Source of the DNA: Lachnospiraceae bacterium
GTDB taxonomy: Bacteria; Bacillota; Clostridia; Lachnospirales; Lachnospiraceae
Assembly (NCBI GenBank): GCA_900769115.1
Contig: CAAGFJ010000102.1
Coordinates: 44,532-108,531 of the forward strand
Reading direction: 5' to 3'
Length of the DNA: 64,000 bases
Shown here: piece by piece, positions 51,235 through 59,606 of the stretch
How the letters are laid out: every line of letters begins with the position of its first letter
How positions within the stretch are numbered: the stretch's first letter is position 1
Notes under the pieces: generated by a model
What the model was told of the DNA's origin: nothing
Database searches by the model: none
Seen by the model: the letters and a program-made list of their open reading frames with translations, nothing else
Position numbers and translations under genes: made by a program

Positions 51235-52962
51235 ATGCAGATTGGACAGCGTTTGATAACTGGATATGATAACCGGTTACAGAATGCCGGACAAGTGGAG
51301 CAGAAGCAACCGGCGGAGGCTGCGGGAACTTCCGCGGATATATCCGGATTAAAGGAAGGCGCCGTATTCCGCGGTGAGATATTGGACATTGTGGGCGATA
51401 AGGTCACGATCTCTTTGGAGAATGAAGCGAAGCTTATGGCACGCTTACAGGTGGGAGTGGAATTAGGAGTAGGCGATCAGTTACTCTTTTCCGTAAAGGA
51501 GAATAAGGAAAGCCAGATTCTGATCAAGCCAATGTTTGATTCGCTCTATAGTGCACAGACACAGGTGTTAGAGAAAGCATTAGATGCGGCCGGTCTATCT
51601 CCGACAGAGAAGAACTTTACGGTTGCCAAAGAATTGATGGATGCAGGGCTTCCGGTTGATAAAGCTAATATGGTTAAGGTGTTGTCACAGAGTATGAAGT
51701 TTGAGGGAACCTCTTTGCAGACATTGGTATCTCTGCATAAGATGAATATTCCAATTACGGAGGAGAATATTGCGCAATATGAACGGTATCAGGGCTTACA
51801 GCATCAATTGACCGGAGATATTGCAGATGCAGCAAAAGGAATGGCTGATTTTGTAAGCGCTTTTCCTGCAGATACTGATGGTCAGACACTGATGCAGACG
51901 GCGAGACAGATAGCGGATCTGTTCCTGGATGGAACAGGGAATACAGCCGATGCACAGAATATAGGCGGAAATGAAATGGCTGCCGGGGAAGCTATGAAGC
52001 AGATAGCTACCGGTGAGGAGATTGTCAATGCAGCAGATCAGAAGGTTGCGTTGACTGGCGAGATGTCCAAAGCAGATAGTACGGAACAGACAGCACAGAC
52101 ACAATCGAGGCTGTTACAGCAGAATATAGAGAACTATGTAAAGGATACGGATACCAGCTTATCTGGTAAGGAGCTTGCAAATGTGGCTGACAGTATGCGG
52201 CAGGCAGGAGTAGCGGATACTGAGATTGTGGCTGTATTTCAGAAGGCGGATTCGGATCAGAACTTATTACAGAATGTGTTGCAGGCAGTACAGAATAGCC
52301 AGGCAACCGATCAGGCAATCCGGCAGTTCCTGCGGCAGGATGGATTCCAGAATCTGTTATCAGAGGTCGTGAAGAAAGCATTTTCTCTGAATCCGAAGCA
52401 GATGAAGGATGCCAGGGAGATTGATGAGCTATATGAATCTATTTTAAAGCATACAAAGTCTTTTGAGGAGACTGTGACGGCGAATGGTGGCAATCCAAAG
52501 GAATTCCAGCAGAATTTCCAGAATATGCGGCAGAACATGCAGTTTATGAACGAATTGAACCAACAGATGATTTACGCGCAGATGCCGGTCAAGCTGTCTA
52601 ATAAGCTGGCGAATTCTGAGCTTTTTGTGTATGCAGATAAGCGTAAGCTACAACAGAAGAAGGACGGAATCAGTGTGATGCTGCATCTGGATATGGATCA
52701 TTTAGGGGCGACGGATGTGAAGGTGACATTGACAGGCAGTAATGTGCATGCAAGATTCTATCTGAATGATCAGGATAGTGTAGATATCATCACAGAGCAT
52801 ATGGATCAGTTAGCCAGGCAGTTGGCAGACCGGGGATTCTCACTGACTAATGAGGTGGTGAAACGACAGCCGCAGGAATCTATTAATAAGGTGGTAGACG
52901 AGATTATTGATGAGAATGCAGAACGAAGTATCAAGCGTTATACATTCGATGCAAGAACATAG
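51235..52962 (+). CDS. FliK-like (YlqG-type) protein with Flg_hook-like C-terminus
   Basis: A 575-residue protein: an N-terminal beta region (FRGEILDIVGDKVTISLENEAKLMARL, about residues 42-68), a long Gln/Ala/Asp-rich helical middle part, and a C-terminal domain (about 465-555) with ISVMLHLDMDHLGATDVKVTL and ARFYLNDQDSVDIITEHMDQLARQLADRGF, much like the Flg_hook domain of FliK. It occupies the YlqG place of Bacillus (rnhB-ylqG-ylqH). The function of YlqG is not known. ATG 51235 has AAGGAGG 6 bases upstream. No signal peptide. Confidence 0.8.
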   Translation: MQIGQRLITGYDNRLQNAGQVEQKQPAEAAGTSADISGLKEGAVFRGEILDIVGDKVTISLENEAKLMARLQVGVELGVGDQLLFSVKENKESQILIKPMFDSLYSAQTQVLEKALDAAGLSPTEKNFTVAKELMDAGLPVDKANMVKVLSQSMKFEGTSLQTLVSLHKMNIPITEENIAQYERYQGLQHQLTGDIADAAKGMADFVSAFPADTDGQTLMQTARQIADLFLDGTGNTADAQNIGGNEMAAGEAMKQIATGEEIVNAADQKVALTGEMSKADSTEQTAQTQSRLLQQNIENYVKDTDTSLSGKELANVADSMRQAGVADTEIVAVFQKADSDQNLLQNVLQAVQNSQATDQAIRQFLRQDGFQNLLSEVVKKAFSLNPKQMKDAREIDELYESILKHTKSFEETVTANGGNPKEFQQNFQNMRQNMQFMNELNQQMIYAQMPVKLSNKLANSELFVYADKRKLQQKKDGISVMLHLDMDHLGATDVKVTLTGSNVHARFYLNDQDSVDIITEHMDQLARQLADRGFSLTNEVVKRQPQESINKVVDEIIDENAERSIKRYTFDART

Positions 52963-52982
52963 ATCAGAGAGGATGGCAGCAT

Positions 52983-53258
52983 ATGGATAAGAAGAAACGA
53001 AAAGCAGTTGCTTTAAGCTACGATCCATCAAATCAGGCACCACAGGTTGTGGCATCCGGACAGGGTGCAGTGGCAGAACGGATCATCGAGAAGGCAAAGG
53101 AGCATGATGTTGCAACCTATCAGGATGAAGGCTTAGCGGATACACTGCTTAAGTTAGACCTAGGAGAGATGATTCCGCCGGAATTGTATGGTGTCGTTGC
53201 AGAGATCTTAGTGTATGTTGATAAGATGGATAAGATCAAGAGTAAGCTGAATAGATAA
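52983..53258 (+). CDS. FlhB C-terminal-like small protein (YlqH-type)
   Basis: A 91-residue soluble protein alike to the end of FlhB: KKRKAVALSYDP at the start and LADTLLKLDLGEMIPPELYGVVAEILVYV at the end, which resembles the final part of FlhB at 14040-14150. In place of the autocleavage NPTH motif it reads DPSNQAP, so it should not self-cleave. The gene pair with a FliK-like protein, 20 bases upstream, repeats the FliK-FlhB partnership outside the fla operon. Function unknown. Confidence 0.88.
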   Translation: MDKKKRKAVALSYDPSNQAPQVVASGQGAVAERIIEKAKEHDVATYQDEGLADTLLKLDLGEMIPPELYGVVAEILVYVDKMDKIKSKLNR

Positions 53259-53272
53259 TAAACGGGGAGAAT

Positions 53273-53635
53273 ATGCATAAGCAGAACAATAGAAGGATTG
53301 GAGCACAGGCAGAACAACTGATCAGAAAGTACCTGTCAGAACAGGGATATACCATATTAGAGATGAATTACCGTTGCAGGCAGGGCGAGGTAGATATTAT
53401 TGCACGACATGGGCAATACTATGTATTTATTGAGGTGAAATACCGCAGTTCTGCTCAATATGGGGCACCGGAGGAGGCGGTTGGAATCAGCAAACAACGC
53501 CGTATCAGCCGGGCGGCACTTTATTATCTGTATAGTCATCATTTACCGGAAGCAACACCGGTACGATTCGATGTGGCAGCAATTGACGGACAACAGATCC
53601 GGTATATCCAGAATGCATTTGAATATATCAATTAG
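53273..53635 (+). CDS. yraN: YraN family endonuclease-like protein
   Basis: A 120-residue UPF0102 protein with a Holliday junction resolvase-like fold: RRIGAQAEQLIRKYLSEQGY, then GEVDIIARHGQYYVFIEVKYR with the D...E.K catalytic pattern (about residues 40-60). Role is not established; it may process DNA. It follows the ylqH-type gene by 14 bases, as in Bacillus. Confidence 0.93.
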   Translation: MHKQNNRRIGAQAEQLIRKYLSEQGYTILEMNYRCRQGEVDIIARHGQYYVFIEVKYRSSAQYGAPEEAVGISKQRRISRAALYYLYSHHLPEATPVRFDVAAIDGQQIRYIQNAFEYIN

Positions 53636-53675
53636 GTAATGGTCAGGCGGGATAGAACAGAAGAAGGAGACAAGT

Positions 53676-54542
53676 GTGGAAAAGATCAGATATATTAATG
53701 AGAATCATAGTACGAACATCAGGGAAAAGGAAGGTGTAACGTATATTACTTTTCCGAAGTTAGAGAGGTATCAGGAGGATATGATACATGGATTCTCTAC
53801 CCGGTTAGGCGGGGTATCAGAAGGATATCTCGGCAGTATGAACCTAAGCTTCACCAGAGGAGACGACAGAGAACGTGTGTTAGAGAATCACCGTCGTTTT
53901 GCCAGGGCACTTGGATATGATGAGAAGAAATTGGTGTTCTCGAACCAGGTACATTTAACCCGTTTTCATAAGGTTACAGAAGAAGATTGTGGTAAGGGAA
54001 TTACAAAAGAAAGTGATATTATAGAGATTGATGGATTAGTGACAGATAAGCCGGGTATCCCGCTTATCACGTTCTATGCGGATTGTGTGCCGTTATTCTT
54101 CTATGATCCGGTGAAACACGTGATCGCTATGGCACATTCCGGATGGAGAGGTACTGTTGAACGGATTGGCGCTAAAATGATCGCCTATATGGAGGCAGAA
54201 TACGGAAGCCGGCCACAGGACATTATATGTGCGATTGGACCATCCATCTGTCAGAGCTGTTATGAGGTAAGTGAAGATGTGGCAATGCATTTTCTTGAAG
54301 TGTTCGGGGATTCTTATGGTGATTCCCTGTTATACCGGAAGGAGAATGGCAAATATCAGTTGAACCTGCATAAAGCATGTGAGATTACGCTGTTAGATGC
54401 CGGTGTACAGGCAGAACATCTGGATGTTACAGATCTGTGTACCTGCTGTAATTCGGAATTTCTGTTTTCACATCGTGCAAGCAACGGACAACGCGGGAAT
54501 CTTGCCGGTGTTATGATGCTGCGGGAGAAGCAGAGTATATGA
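53676..54542 (+). CDS. pgeF: Laccase-domain purine nucleosidase-type protein PgeF
   Basis: A 288-residue YlmD/YfiH-type protein with a multicopper-like fold: HGFSTRLGGVSEG (about residues 32-44), AMAHSGWRGTVERI with catalytic His, and LCTCCNSEFLFSHRA. Members are purine nucleoside phosphorylases/adenosine deaminases, and in E. coli PgeF edits peptidoglycan precursors. Start GTG 53676 with AAGAAGGAGA upstream. Confidence 0.92.
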   Translation: MEKIRYINENHSTNIREKEGVTYITFPKLERYQEDMIHGFSTRLGGVSEGYLGSMNLSFTRGDDRERVLENHRRFARALGYDEKKLVFSNQVHLTRFHKVTEEDCGKGITKESDIIEIDGLVTDKPGIPLITFYADCVPLFFYDPVKHVIAMAHSGWRGTVERIGAKMIAYMEAEYGSRPQDIICAIGPSICQSCYEVSEDVAMHFLEVFGDSYGDSLLYRKENGKYQLNLHKACEITLLDAGVQAEHLDVTDLCTCCNSEFLFSHRASNGQRGNLAGVMMLREKQSI

Positions 54543-54571
54543 GGAAAGTCTGAAAATACAATAGATAAGGC

Positions 54572-54600
54572 TTTACAAATAATTGTGCCTATTGTAAACT
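54572..54600 (+). promoter_or_regulatory. Candidate promoter of der-plsY-gpsA
   Basis: TTTACA (54572-54577, 5/6), a 17-base spacer and TAAACT (54595-54600, 4/6) lie 35 bases before der in the only sizeable gap of this part. Confidence 0.55.
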
Positions 54601-54635
54601 AAGTGAAGTTCTAGACGAATAGAAGGAGAAAGACA

Positions 54636-55961
54636 ATGAGTAAACCAATCGTGGCTATTGTTGGCCGTCCGAATGTAGGAAAGTCAACGTTGTTCAATGT
54701 ATTAGCCGGCTCGAAGATATCCATTGTAAAAGATACACCGGGTGTGACAAGAGACCGGATCTATGCAGATGTGAACTGGTTAGACTATCATTTTACCATG
54801 ATCGATACCGGTGGTATTGAGCCGGAAAGTGAAGATATTATTATAAAAAGCATGCGTGCACAGGCACAGATTGCAATGGATACTGCAGACGTTATCATCT
54901 TCCTTGTGGATGTGAGACAGGGCTTAGTGGATGCGGATCACAAGGTGGCAGATATGCTGCGTCGTTCCCATAAGCCGGTTGTATTAGTAGTGAATAAGGT
55001 AGATAATTTTGATAAGTTCATGCCGGATGTATATGAGTTCTATAACTTAGGGTTAGGAGATCCATTCCCGGTATCAGCAGCATCCCAGTTAGGACTTGGT
55101 GATATGTTAGATGAAGTGGTATCACATTTTACGGACGAGATGAAGATAGAAGAAGAGGATGATCGTCCGAAGGTTGCAATTATCGGAAAGCCGAATGTAG
55201 GCAAGAGCTCGATCATTAATAAGCTGTTAGGGGAAGACCGCGTTATCGTATCAGATATTGCCGGAACGACAAGAGATGCGATCGACACTGTTGTAACAAG
55301 GAATGACAGGGAGTATGTCTTTATTGATACGGCAGGACTGCGTCGGAAGAATAAGATCAAGGAAGAGATTGAACGATTCTCGATCATTCGTACTGTAACA
55401 GCGGTAGAACGTGCGGATGTGTGTGTGCTTGTCATTGATGCAACGGAAGGTGTCACAGAGCAGGATGCGAAGATTGCCGGAATTGCACATGAGCGCGGCA
55501 AGGGAATGATCATAGCGGTTAACAAGTGGGATGCGGTTGAGAAGAACGATAAGACGATCTATAAGTTCACAGAGGATATCCGCAGAATCCTTTCTTTCCT
55601 GCCATATGCAGAGATTATCTTCATCTCAGCAAAGACCGGACAGAGAATGCCAAAGCTATTTGATGTGATTGATATGGTTGTGGATAATCATGCATTGCGT
55701 ATTGGAACCGGTGTGTTGAATGAGATCTTGACGGAGGCGGTTGCTTTGCAGGAACCACCATCTGATAAGGGTAAGAAGCTACGGTTATATTATGTAACAG
55801 AGGTTGCGGTGAAGCCGCCTACATTTGTTATCTTTGTGAATGACAAGAATCTGACACATTTTTCTTATACAAGATATATTGAGAACCGGTTCCGGGATGC
55901 CTTTGGCTTCAAAGGTACACCACTTCGGTTCATCTACCGGGAGAGAAAAGAGAAAGGTTGA
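54636..55961 (+). CDS. der: Ribosome biogenesis GTPase Der (EngA)
   Basis: A 441-residue protein with two tandem GTPase domains: GRPNVGKSTLFN (residues 9-20) and GKPNVGKSSIIN (about 183-194), with DTGG and DTAG G3 motifs, NKVD and NKWD G4 motifs, and a C-terminal KH-like domain (about 360-441). It is essential for 50S assembly. The order der-plsY-gpsA-spoIVA is common in Clostridia. Confidence 0.97.
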   Translation: MSKPIVAIVGRPNVGKSTLFNVLAGSKISIVKDTPGVTRDRIYADVNWLDYHFTMIDTGGIEPESEDIIIKSMRAQAQIAMDTADVIIFLVDVRQGLVDADHKVADMLRRSHKPVVLVVNKVDNFDKFMPDVYEFYNLGLGDPFPVSAASQLGLGDMLDEVVSHFTDEMKIEEEDDRPKVAIIGKPNVGKSSIINKLLGEDRVIVSDIAGTTRDAIDTVVTRNDREYVFIDTAGLRRKNKIKEEIERFSIIRTVTAVERADVCVLVIDATEGVTEQDAKIAGIAHERGKGMIIAVNKWDAVEKNDKTIYKFTEDIRRILSFLPYAEIIFISAKTGQRMPKLFDVIDMVVDNHALRIGTGVLNEILTEAVALQEPPSDKGKKLRLYYVTEVAVKPPTFVIFVNDKNLTHFSYTRYIENRFRDAFGFKGTPLRFIYRERKEKG

Positions 55962-55969
55962 TAGACACT

Positions 55970-56665
55970 ATGGAAATTCTAATACGGATACTTTGTATTG
56001 TTATTGGTTATTGTTTTGGTTTGATTCAGACGGCTTATATATATGGTAAGCTTCACGGAATTGATATCCGGGAATATGGAAGTGGTAACTCCGGCACAAC
56101 GAATGCACTTCGTGTACTGGGAAAGAAAGCCGGACTGATCGTGTTTCTTGGAGATCTGCTGAAGGCAGTAGCGGCATGTGTATTGGCAAGGATAATTGGA
56201 ACATTGTTCTTTCACGATATCCTTTATCCGATGATCCTATGGAGCGGCCTGGGGGTTGTAATCGGTCATAATTTCCCATTCTATATGAACTTTAAGGGTG
56301 GTAAGGGAATTGCGGCTACAGCCGGCGTGGTACTTGGGTTATTAGACTGGCATATTATTGCGGTATGTCTGGCAGCTTTCATTATCTGTGTGGCAATTAC
56401 CCGTTATGTATCACTCGGATCTCTGATCGTAGTAACTCTGTTCTGGATCACTTTCTTTGTACAGGGTATGCATGGGGCATATCTGGATCCGGTAACCCAT
56501 GCAGCATATACGAACAATCAGTTGATGGAAAGCTATGTGATCATCTTCCTGTTTGCAGCACTGGCATTTTACCGTCACAAGGCTAATATTGTGAGACTGA
56601 TACATGGACAGGAGAATAAGATATTTTCTAAGAAACCGGAAGAAGTTACGGATAAGACAGAGTAA
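55970..56665 (+). CDS. plsY: Acyl-phosphate:glycerol-3-phosphate acyltransferase PlsY
   Basis: A 231-residue PlsY with five to seven membrane helices and the three catalytic loops: YGSGNSGTTNALRVLGKKAG (about residues 34-53), GHNFPFYMNFKGGKGIAATAG (about 99-119) and a shorter third. It puts the first acyl chain on glycerol-3-phosphate; GpsA, encoded next, makes that substrate. A basic tail of about 25 residues ends the protein. ATG 55970; TTG 55958 overlaps the der stop and is not needed. Confidence 0.95.
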   Translation: MEILIRILCIVIGYCFGLIQTAYIYGKLHGIDIREYGSGNSGTTNALRVLGKKAGLIVFLGDLLKAVAACVLARIIGTLFFHDILYPMILWSGLGVVIGHNFPFYMNFKGGKGIAATAGVVLGLLDWHIIAVCLAAFIICVAITRYVSLGSLIVVTLFWITFFVQGMHGAYLDPVTHAAYTNNQLMESYVIIFLFAALAFYRHKANIVRLIHGQENKIFSKKPEEVTDKTE

Positions 56666-56683
56666 GGATCGGAGGTATTGAGA

Positions 56684-57697
56684 ATGAAGAAAATATGTAT
56701 TTTGGGAGCAGGAAGCTGGGGAACGGCATTATCCATTCTGTTAGCAGGCAACGGACATGCGGTATCCGTATGGTCCATTGATCCGGAAGAGGTACTAATG
56801 CTGAATGATTACCGGGAGCAGCGTGACAAATTACCGGGCGTCATTGTTCCGAGTTCGATTGAATTTACAACCAATATGCAGGCTGCGATTGATGGGGCAG
56901 AGATAGTTGTCTGTGCAGTGCCTTCACCATTTGTACGTTCTACGATGAAATCTGCATCGGAATATATTGTGGGTGGAACGATTGTTGTAGATGTGGCAAA
57001 AGGTATTGAAGAGCATACGGATAAGACGATGACTACCGTTATCGAGGAAGAGTGTCCACAGGCAAGAGTGGGAATTCTGTCCGGGCCAAGCCATGCAGAG
57101 GAAGTAGGACGGAAGATTCCGACTACTATTGTGGCAGGATCTAAGGAGAGAGCCGTTGCAGAGACAATTCAGGATGTATTTATGAATGATGTGTTCCGTG
57201 TCTATACCAGCCCGGATGTGATCGGAATTGAACTGGGTGGCTCACTTAAGAATGTTATTGCCCTTGCGGCAGGTATTGTAGACGGATTAGGGTTTGGCGA
57301 CAATACAAAGGCTGCACTTATGACAAGAGGAATTGCAGAGATGAGCCGGTTAGTGATCGCTATGGGCGGTCATATGGAGACATTGGCAGGTCTTTCCGGA
57401 ATCGGAGATCTGATTGTAACCTGTACTTCCAAGCATTCCAGAAACCGGAATGCCGGATATCTGATGGGACAGGGGAAATCTTATCAGGAGGCAATGGACG
57501 AGGTTAAGATGGTGGTAGAAGGAGTCTATTCTGCCAAATCTGCCCTTGCACTGGGTAAGCAGTATCATGTATCGCTTCCAATTGTAGAGGCTGTCAATGA
57601 AGTATTGTTTGATGGGGCGGATGCACGCGAAGTATCCATGAAATTGCTCATGCGTGACCGTACCGCTGAATCAGAGAATCTTCAGTGGAATAAATAG
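56684..57697 (+). CDS. gpsA: NAD(P)-dependent glycerol-3-phosphate dehydrogenase
   Basis: A 337-residue GpsA: Rossmann motif GAGSWGTALS (about residues 7-16), VDVAKGIE, GPSHAEEV and ELGGSLKNVIALAAGIVDGLGFGDNTKAALMTRG in the C-terminal domain with the catalytic lysine. It makes sn-glycerol-3-phosphate for PlsY. ATG 56684 is 8 bases past GGAGG; the TTG at 56678 is too close. Confidence 0.96.
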   Translation: MKKICILGAGSWGTALSILLAGNGHAVSVWSIDPEEVLMLNDYREQRDKLPGVIVPSSIEFTTNMQAAIDGAEIVVCAVPSPFVRSTMKSASEYIVGGTIVVDVAKGIEEHTDKTMTTVIEEECPQARVGILSGPSHAEEVGRKIPTTIVAGSKERAVAETIQDVFMNDVFRVYTSPDVIGIELGGSLKNVIALAAGIVDGLGFGDNTKAALMTRGIAEMSRLVIAMGGHMETLAGLSGIGDLIVTCTSKHSRNRNAGYLMGQGKSYQEAMDEVKMVVEGVYSAKSALALGKQYHVSLPIVEAVNEVLFDGADAREVSMKLLMRDRTAESENLQWNK

Positions 57698-57706
57698 ATC
57701 TGTTTT

Positions 57707-57778
57707 CCCGTTCTTTTCTTATGAGATAATTCACTACATAGATGTGTCTAATTCATAAAGAAAAGGACGGGATTTTTT
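57707..57778 (+). terminator. Terminator after gpsA
   Basis: CCCGTTCTTTTCTTATGA (from 57707) pairs with TCATAAAGAAAAGGACGGG (to 57771), with minor mismatch, and six T follow at 57773-57778. The loop is about 30 nt. It closes the der-gpsA operon. Confidence 0.85.
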
Positions 57779-57825
57779 ATTTTAAAGAAAAGTAGTTCAT
57801 TGCGGGGAAATTCCGCTCGGATGAG

Positions 57826-57856
57826 AAAGAGTCACAAATGACTCTTTGTTTTTTTG
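57826..57856 (+). terminator. Second terminator before spoIVA
   Basis: AAAGAGTCA (57826-57834) and TGACTCTTT (57839-57847) form a perfect 9-bp stem with a CAAA loop and G plus seven T. The A/T flanks would also let it work on the other strand. The stem sequence recurs at 30063. Confidence 0.9.
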
Positions 57857-57857
57857 G

Positions 57858-57885
57858 GAATAATTTGTGGCTTTGTGCATATATT
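57858..57885 (+). promoter_or_regulatory. SigE-like promoter of spoIVA
   Basis: GAATAAT (57858-57864; 6/7 to the -35 consensus KMATATT) and CATATATT (57878-57885; 7/8 to CATACANT) stand 13 bases apart, one or two bases shorter than usual. spoIVA is a SigE gene in Bacillus and Clostridium, and the place 50 bases before the start fits. Confidence 0.45.
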
Positions 57886-57934
57886 CTTCTTAGGATAACT
57901 ATGTGATTGAACGTAGGGTTTGAAGGAGGATATT

Positions 57935-59410
57935 ATGAAGGAGCAGTTTGATGTATATGAGGATATCAGCAGGCGTACCGGAGGGGATATGTACATAGGA
58001 GTAGTCGGACCGGTACGTACAGGTAAATCCACATTTATTAAACGTTTTATGGAGACATTAGTGTTGCCGGGAATGGCGGATGGAGCAGAGAAACAGCGTA
58101 CGATTGATGAGCTGCCGCAAAGTGGCTCCGGAAAGACGATCACAACAACGGAACCGAAGTTCATCCCGAAGCAGGCAGCAGCTATTGCGTTGAATAAAGA
58201 GACAGAGGTGAATGTCCGGTTAGTGGATTGTGTCGGTTATATGGTGGACGGGGCAACCGGACATATGGAGGAAGAGAAGGAACGGCTGGTTAAGACGCCA
58301 TGGTATGATTATGAGATACCGTTTTCAAAGGCGGCACATATCGGCACGAAGAAGGTCATGACCGATCATGCAACAATCGGTGTTGTAATTACCGGAGACG
58401 GCAGCTTTGGAGAGATCGGGAGGGAACAGTTCTATCCGGTGGAGAAGGAATTCGTGCAGGAAATGAAATCCCTTGGCAAGCCGTTTATTGTTATATTGAA
58501 CAGTACGAAACCGCAAAGCCCGGAGACGGTAGAACTTGCAGAAGAATTGACAGCACAATATGGTGTGAAAGTATTACCGGTTAATTGTGACCAACTGCAT
58601 GGTAAGGATATCTTAGAGATACTCAAACATATTCTGTTAGAATTCCCGATTACGCAGGTTCAGTTCTTTATTCCGAAATGGGCAGAAACATTGGATATGG
58701 ATCATCCAATCAAACAGGCAGTCGTTGCATATGCGAAGCAGGTTATGAATGATCTGCAGGGAATGAAACAGGTCTATCAATTGCCGGATACGGATTCTGA
58801 ATATATCAAAGAGGCTTCGGTTGTACATGTAGATCTTAAAGACGGAACGGTCAATATCAAGCTTACCATACCGGAGCAGTATTATTATGAAATGCTGACC
58901 AATCTGTTAGATGCTCCGGTGGAAAATGAATATGATTTTCTTAACATGTTGAAGGAGGTAGCAGGCAAGCGTAAGGCATATGAGCATGTTGCCGCTGCAA
59001 TGAACAGTGTACAGCAAAAAGGTTACGGTCTGGTCATGCCGGATCGGGAGAATATCACATTAGCAGAACCGGAGCTGATCAAACATGGCACAAAGTACGG
59101 CATTAAGATCAAGGCAAATGCACCATCCCTGCATTTTATCAAGGCTAATGTGACGACGGAGATTGCACCGATCGTTGGCACGGAAGAACAGGCGAAGGAT
59201 TTCCTTGCCAACATGAAAGAGCAGTTAAGAACCTCGCCGGAAGCCTTGTGGAAGATCAATATATTCGGTAAGACAGTAGAACAGATGGTGGAAGAGGGCT
59301 TGATCTCGAAGTCTAACAAGATCAATGATGATTCGCAGATCCGGTTGCAGGATACAATGGAGAAGATCATAAATGACAGTAACGGTGGAATGGTGTTTAT
59401 TATCATCTAA
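57935..59410 (+). CDS. spoIVA: Stage IV sporulation protein A
   Basis: A 491-residue SpoIVA, the usual family length. N-terminal ATPase with Walker A GPVRTGKS (25-32) and the TRAFAC-like region (RLVDCVGYMVDGA), a middle domain, and the conserved C-terminal domain ending GMVFIII. It polymerises with ATP on the forespore to form the base of the spore coat. It is the only sporulation-specific gene in the window and suggests the organism can form spores. ATG 57935 is 5 bases after AAGGAGGA. Confidence 0.97.
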   Translation: MKEQFDVYEDISRRTGGDMYIGVVGPVRTGKSTFIKRFMETLVLPGMADGAEKQRTIDELPQSGSGKTITTTEPKFIPKQAAAIALNKETEVNVRLVDCVGYMVDGATGHMEEEKERLVKTPWYDYEIPFSKAAHIGTKKVMTDHATIGVVITGDGSFGEIGREQFYPVEKEFVQEMKSLGKPFIVILNSTKPQSPETVELAEELTAQYGVKVLPVNCDQLHGKDILEILKHILLEFPITQVQFFIPKWAETLDMDHPIKQAVVAYAKQVMNDLQGMKQVYQLPDTDSEYIKEASVVHVDLKDGTVNIKLTIPEQYYYEMLTNLLDAPVENEYDFLNMLKEVAGKRKAYEHVAAAMNSVQQKGYGLVMPDRENITLAEPELIKHGTKYGIKIKANAPSLHFIKANVTTEIAPIVGTEEQAKDFLANMKEQLRTSPEALWKINIFGKTVEQMVEEGLISKSNKINDDSQIRLQDTMEKIINDSNGGMVFIII

Positions 59411-59451
59411 GGTTGGTTTGCTTCTTGGGATTATGAATCATAAAATGAATG

Positions 59452-59503
59452 GAGACTATTGTCAGAATGGATTGGTTCCGATGGCAATAGTCTCTTTGGG
59501 TTT
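59452..59503 (+). terminator. Hairpin after spoIVA
   Basis: GAGACTATTG (59452-59461) and CAATAGTCTC (59485-59494) form a perfect 10-bp stem with a 23-nt loop, and TTTGGGTTT follows. It is a likely, if imperfect, terminator. Confidence 0.7.
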
Positions 59504-59540
59504 GGTTGAAAGTTTGGTTTTGAATTGATGAAAGGTTTGC

Positions 59541-59569
59541 TATACAAATGAGTGTTACTCCATTATAAT
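59541..59569 (+). promoter_or_regulatory. Promoter of the LuxR-type regulator
   Basis: TATACA (59541-59546, 4/6), a 17-base spacer and TATAAT (59564-59569, 6/6). The -10 overlaps the ATG at 59568, so that codon cannot be the start of the gene; translation probably begins at 59607. Confidence 0.65.
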
Positions 59570-59606
59570 GAAACATAGGATAATCATGAGGAGAGGGATG
59601 AGAAGG

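Noticed and set aside
59568..59606. ATG 59568 as the start of the LuxR-type gene
   Set aside because: It overlaps the predicted -10 box TATAAT; ATG 59607 has GGAGAGGG at proper distance.
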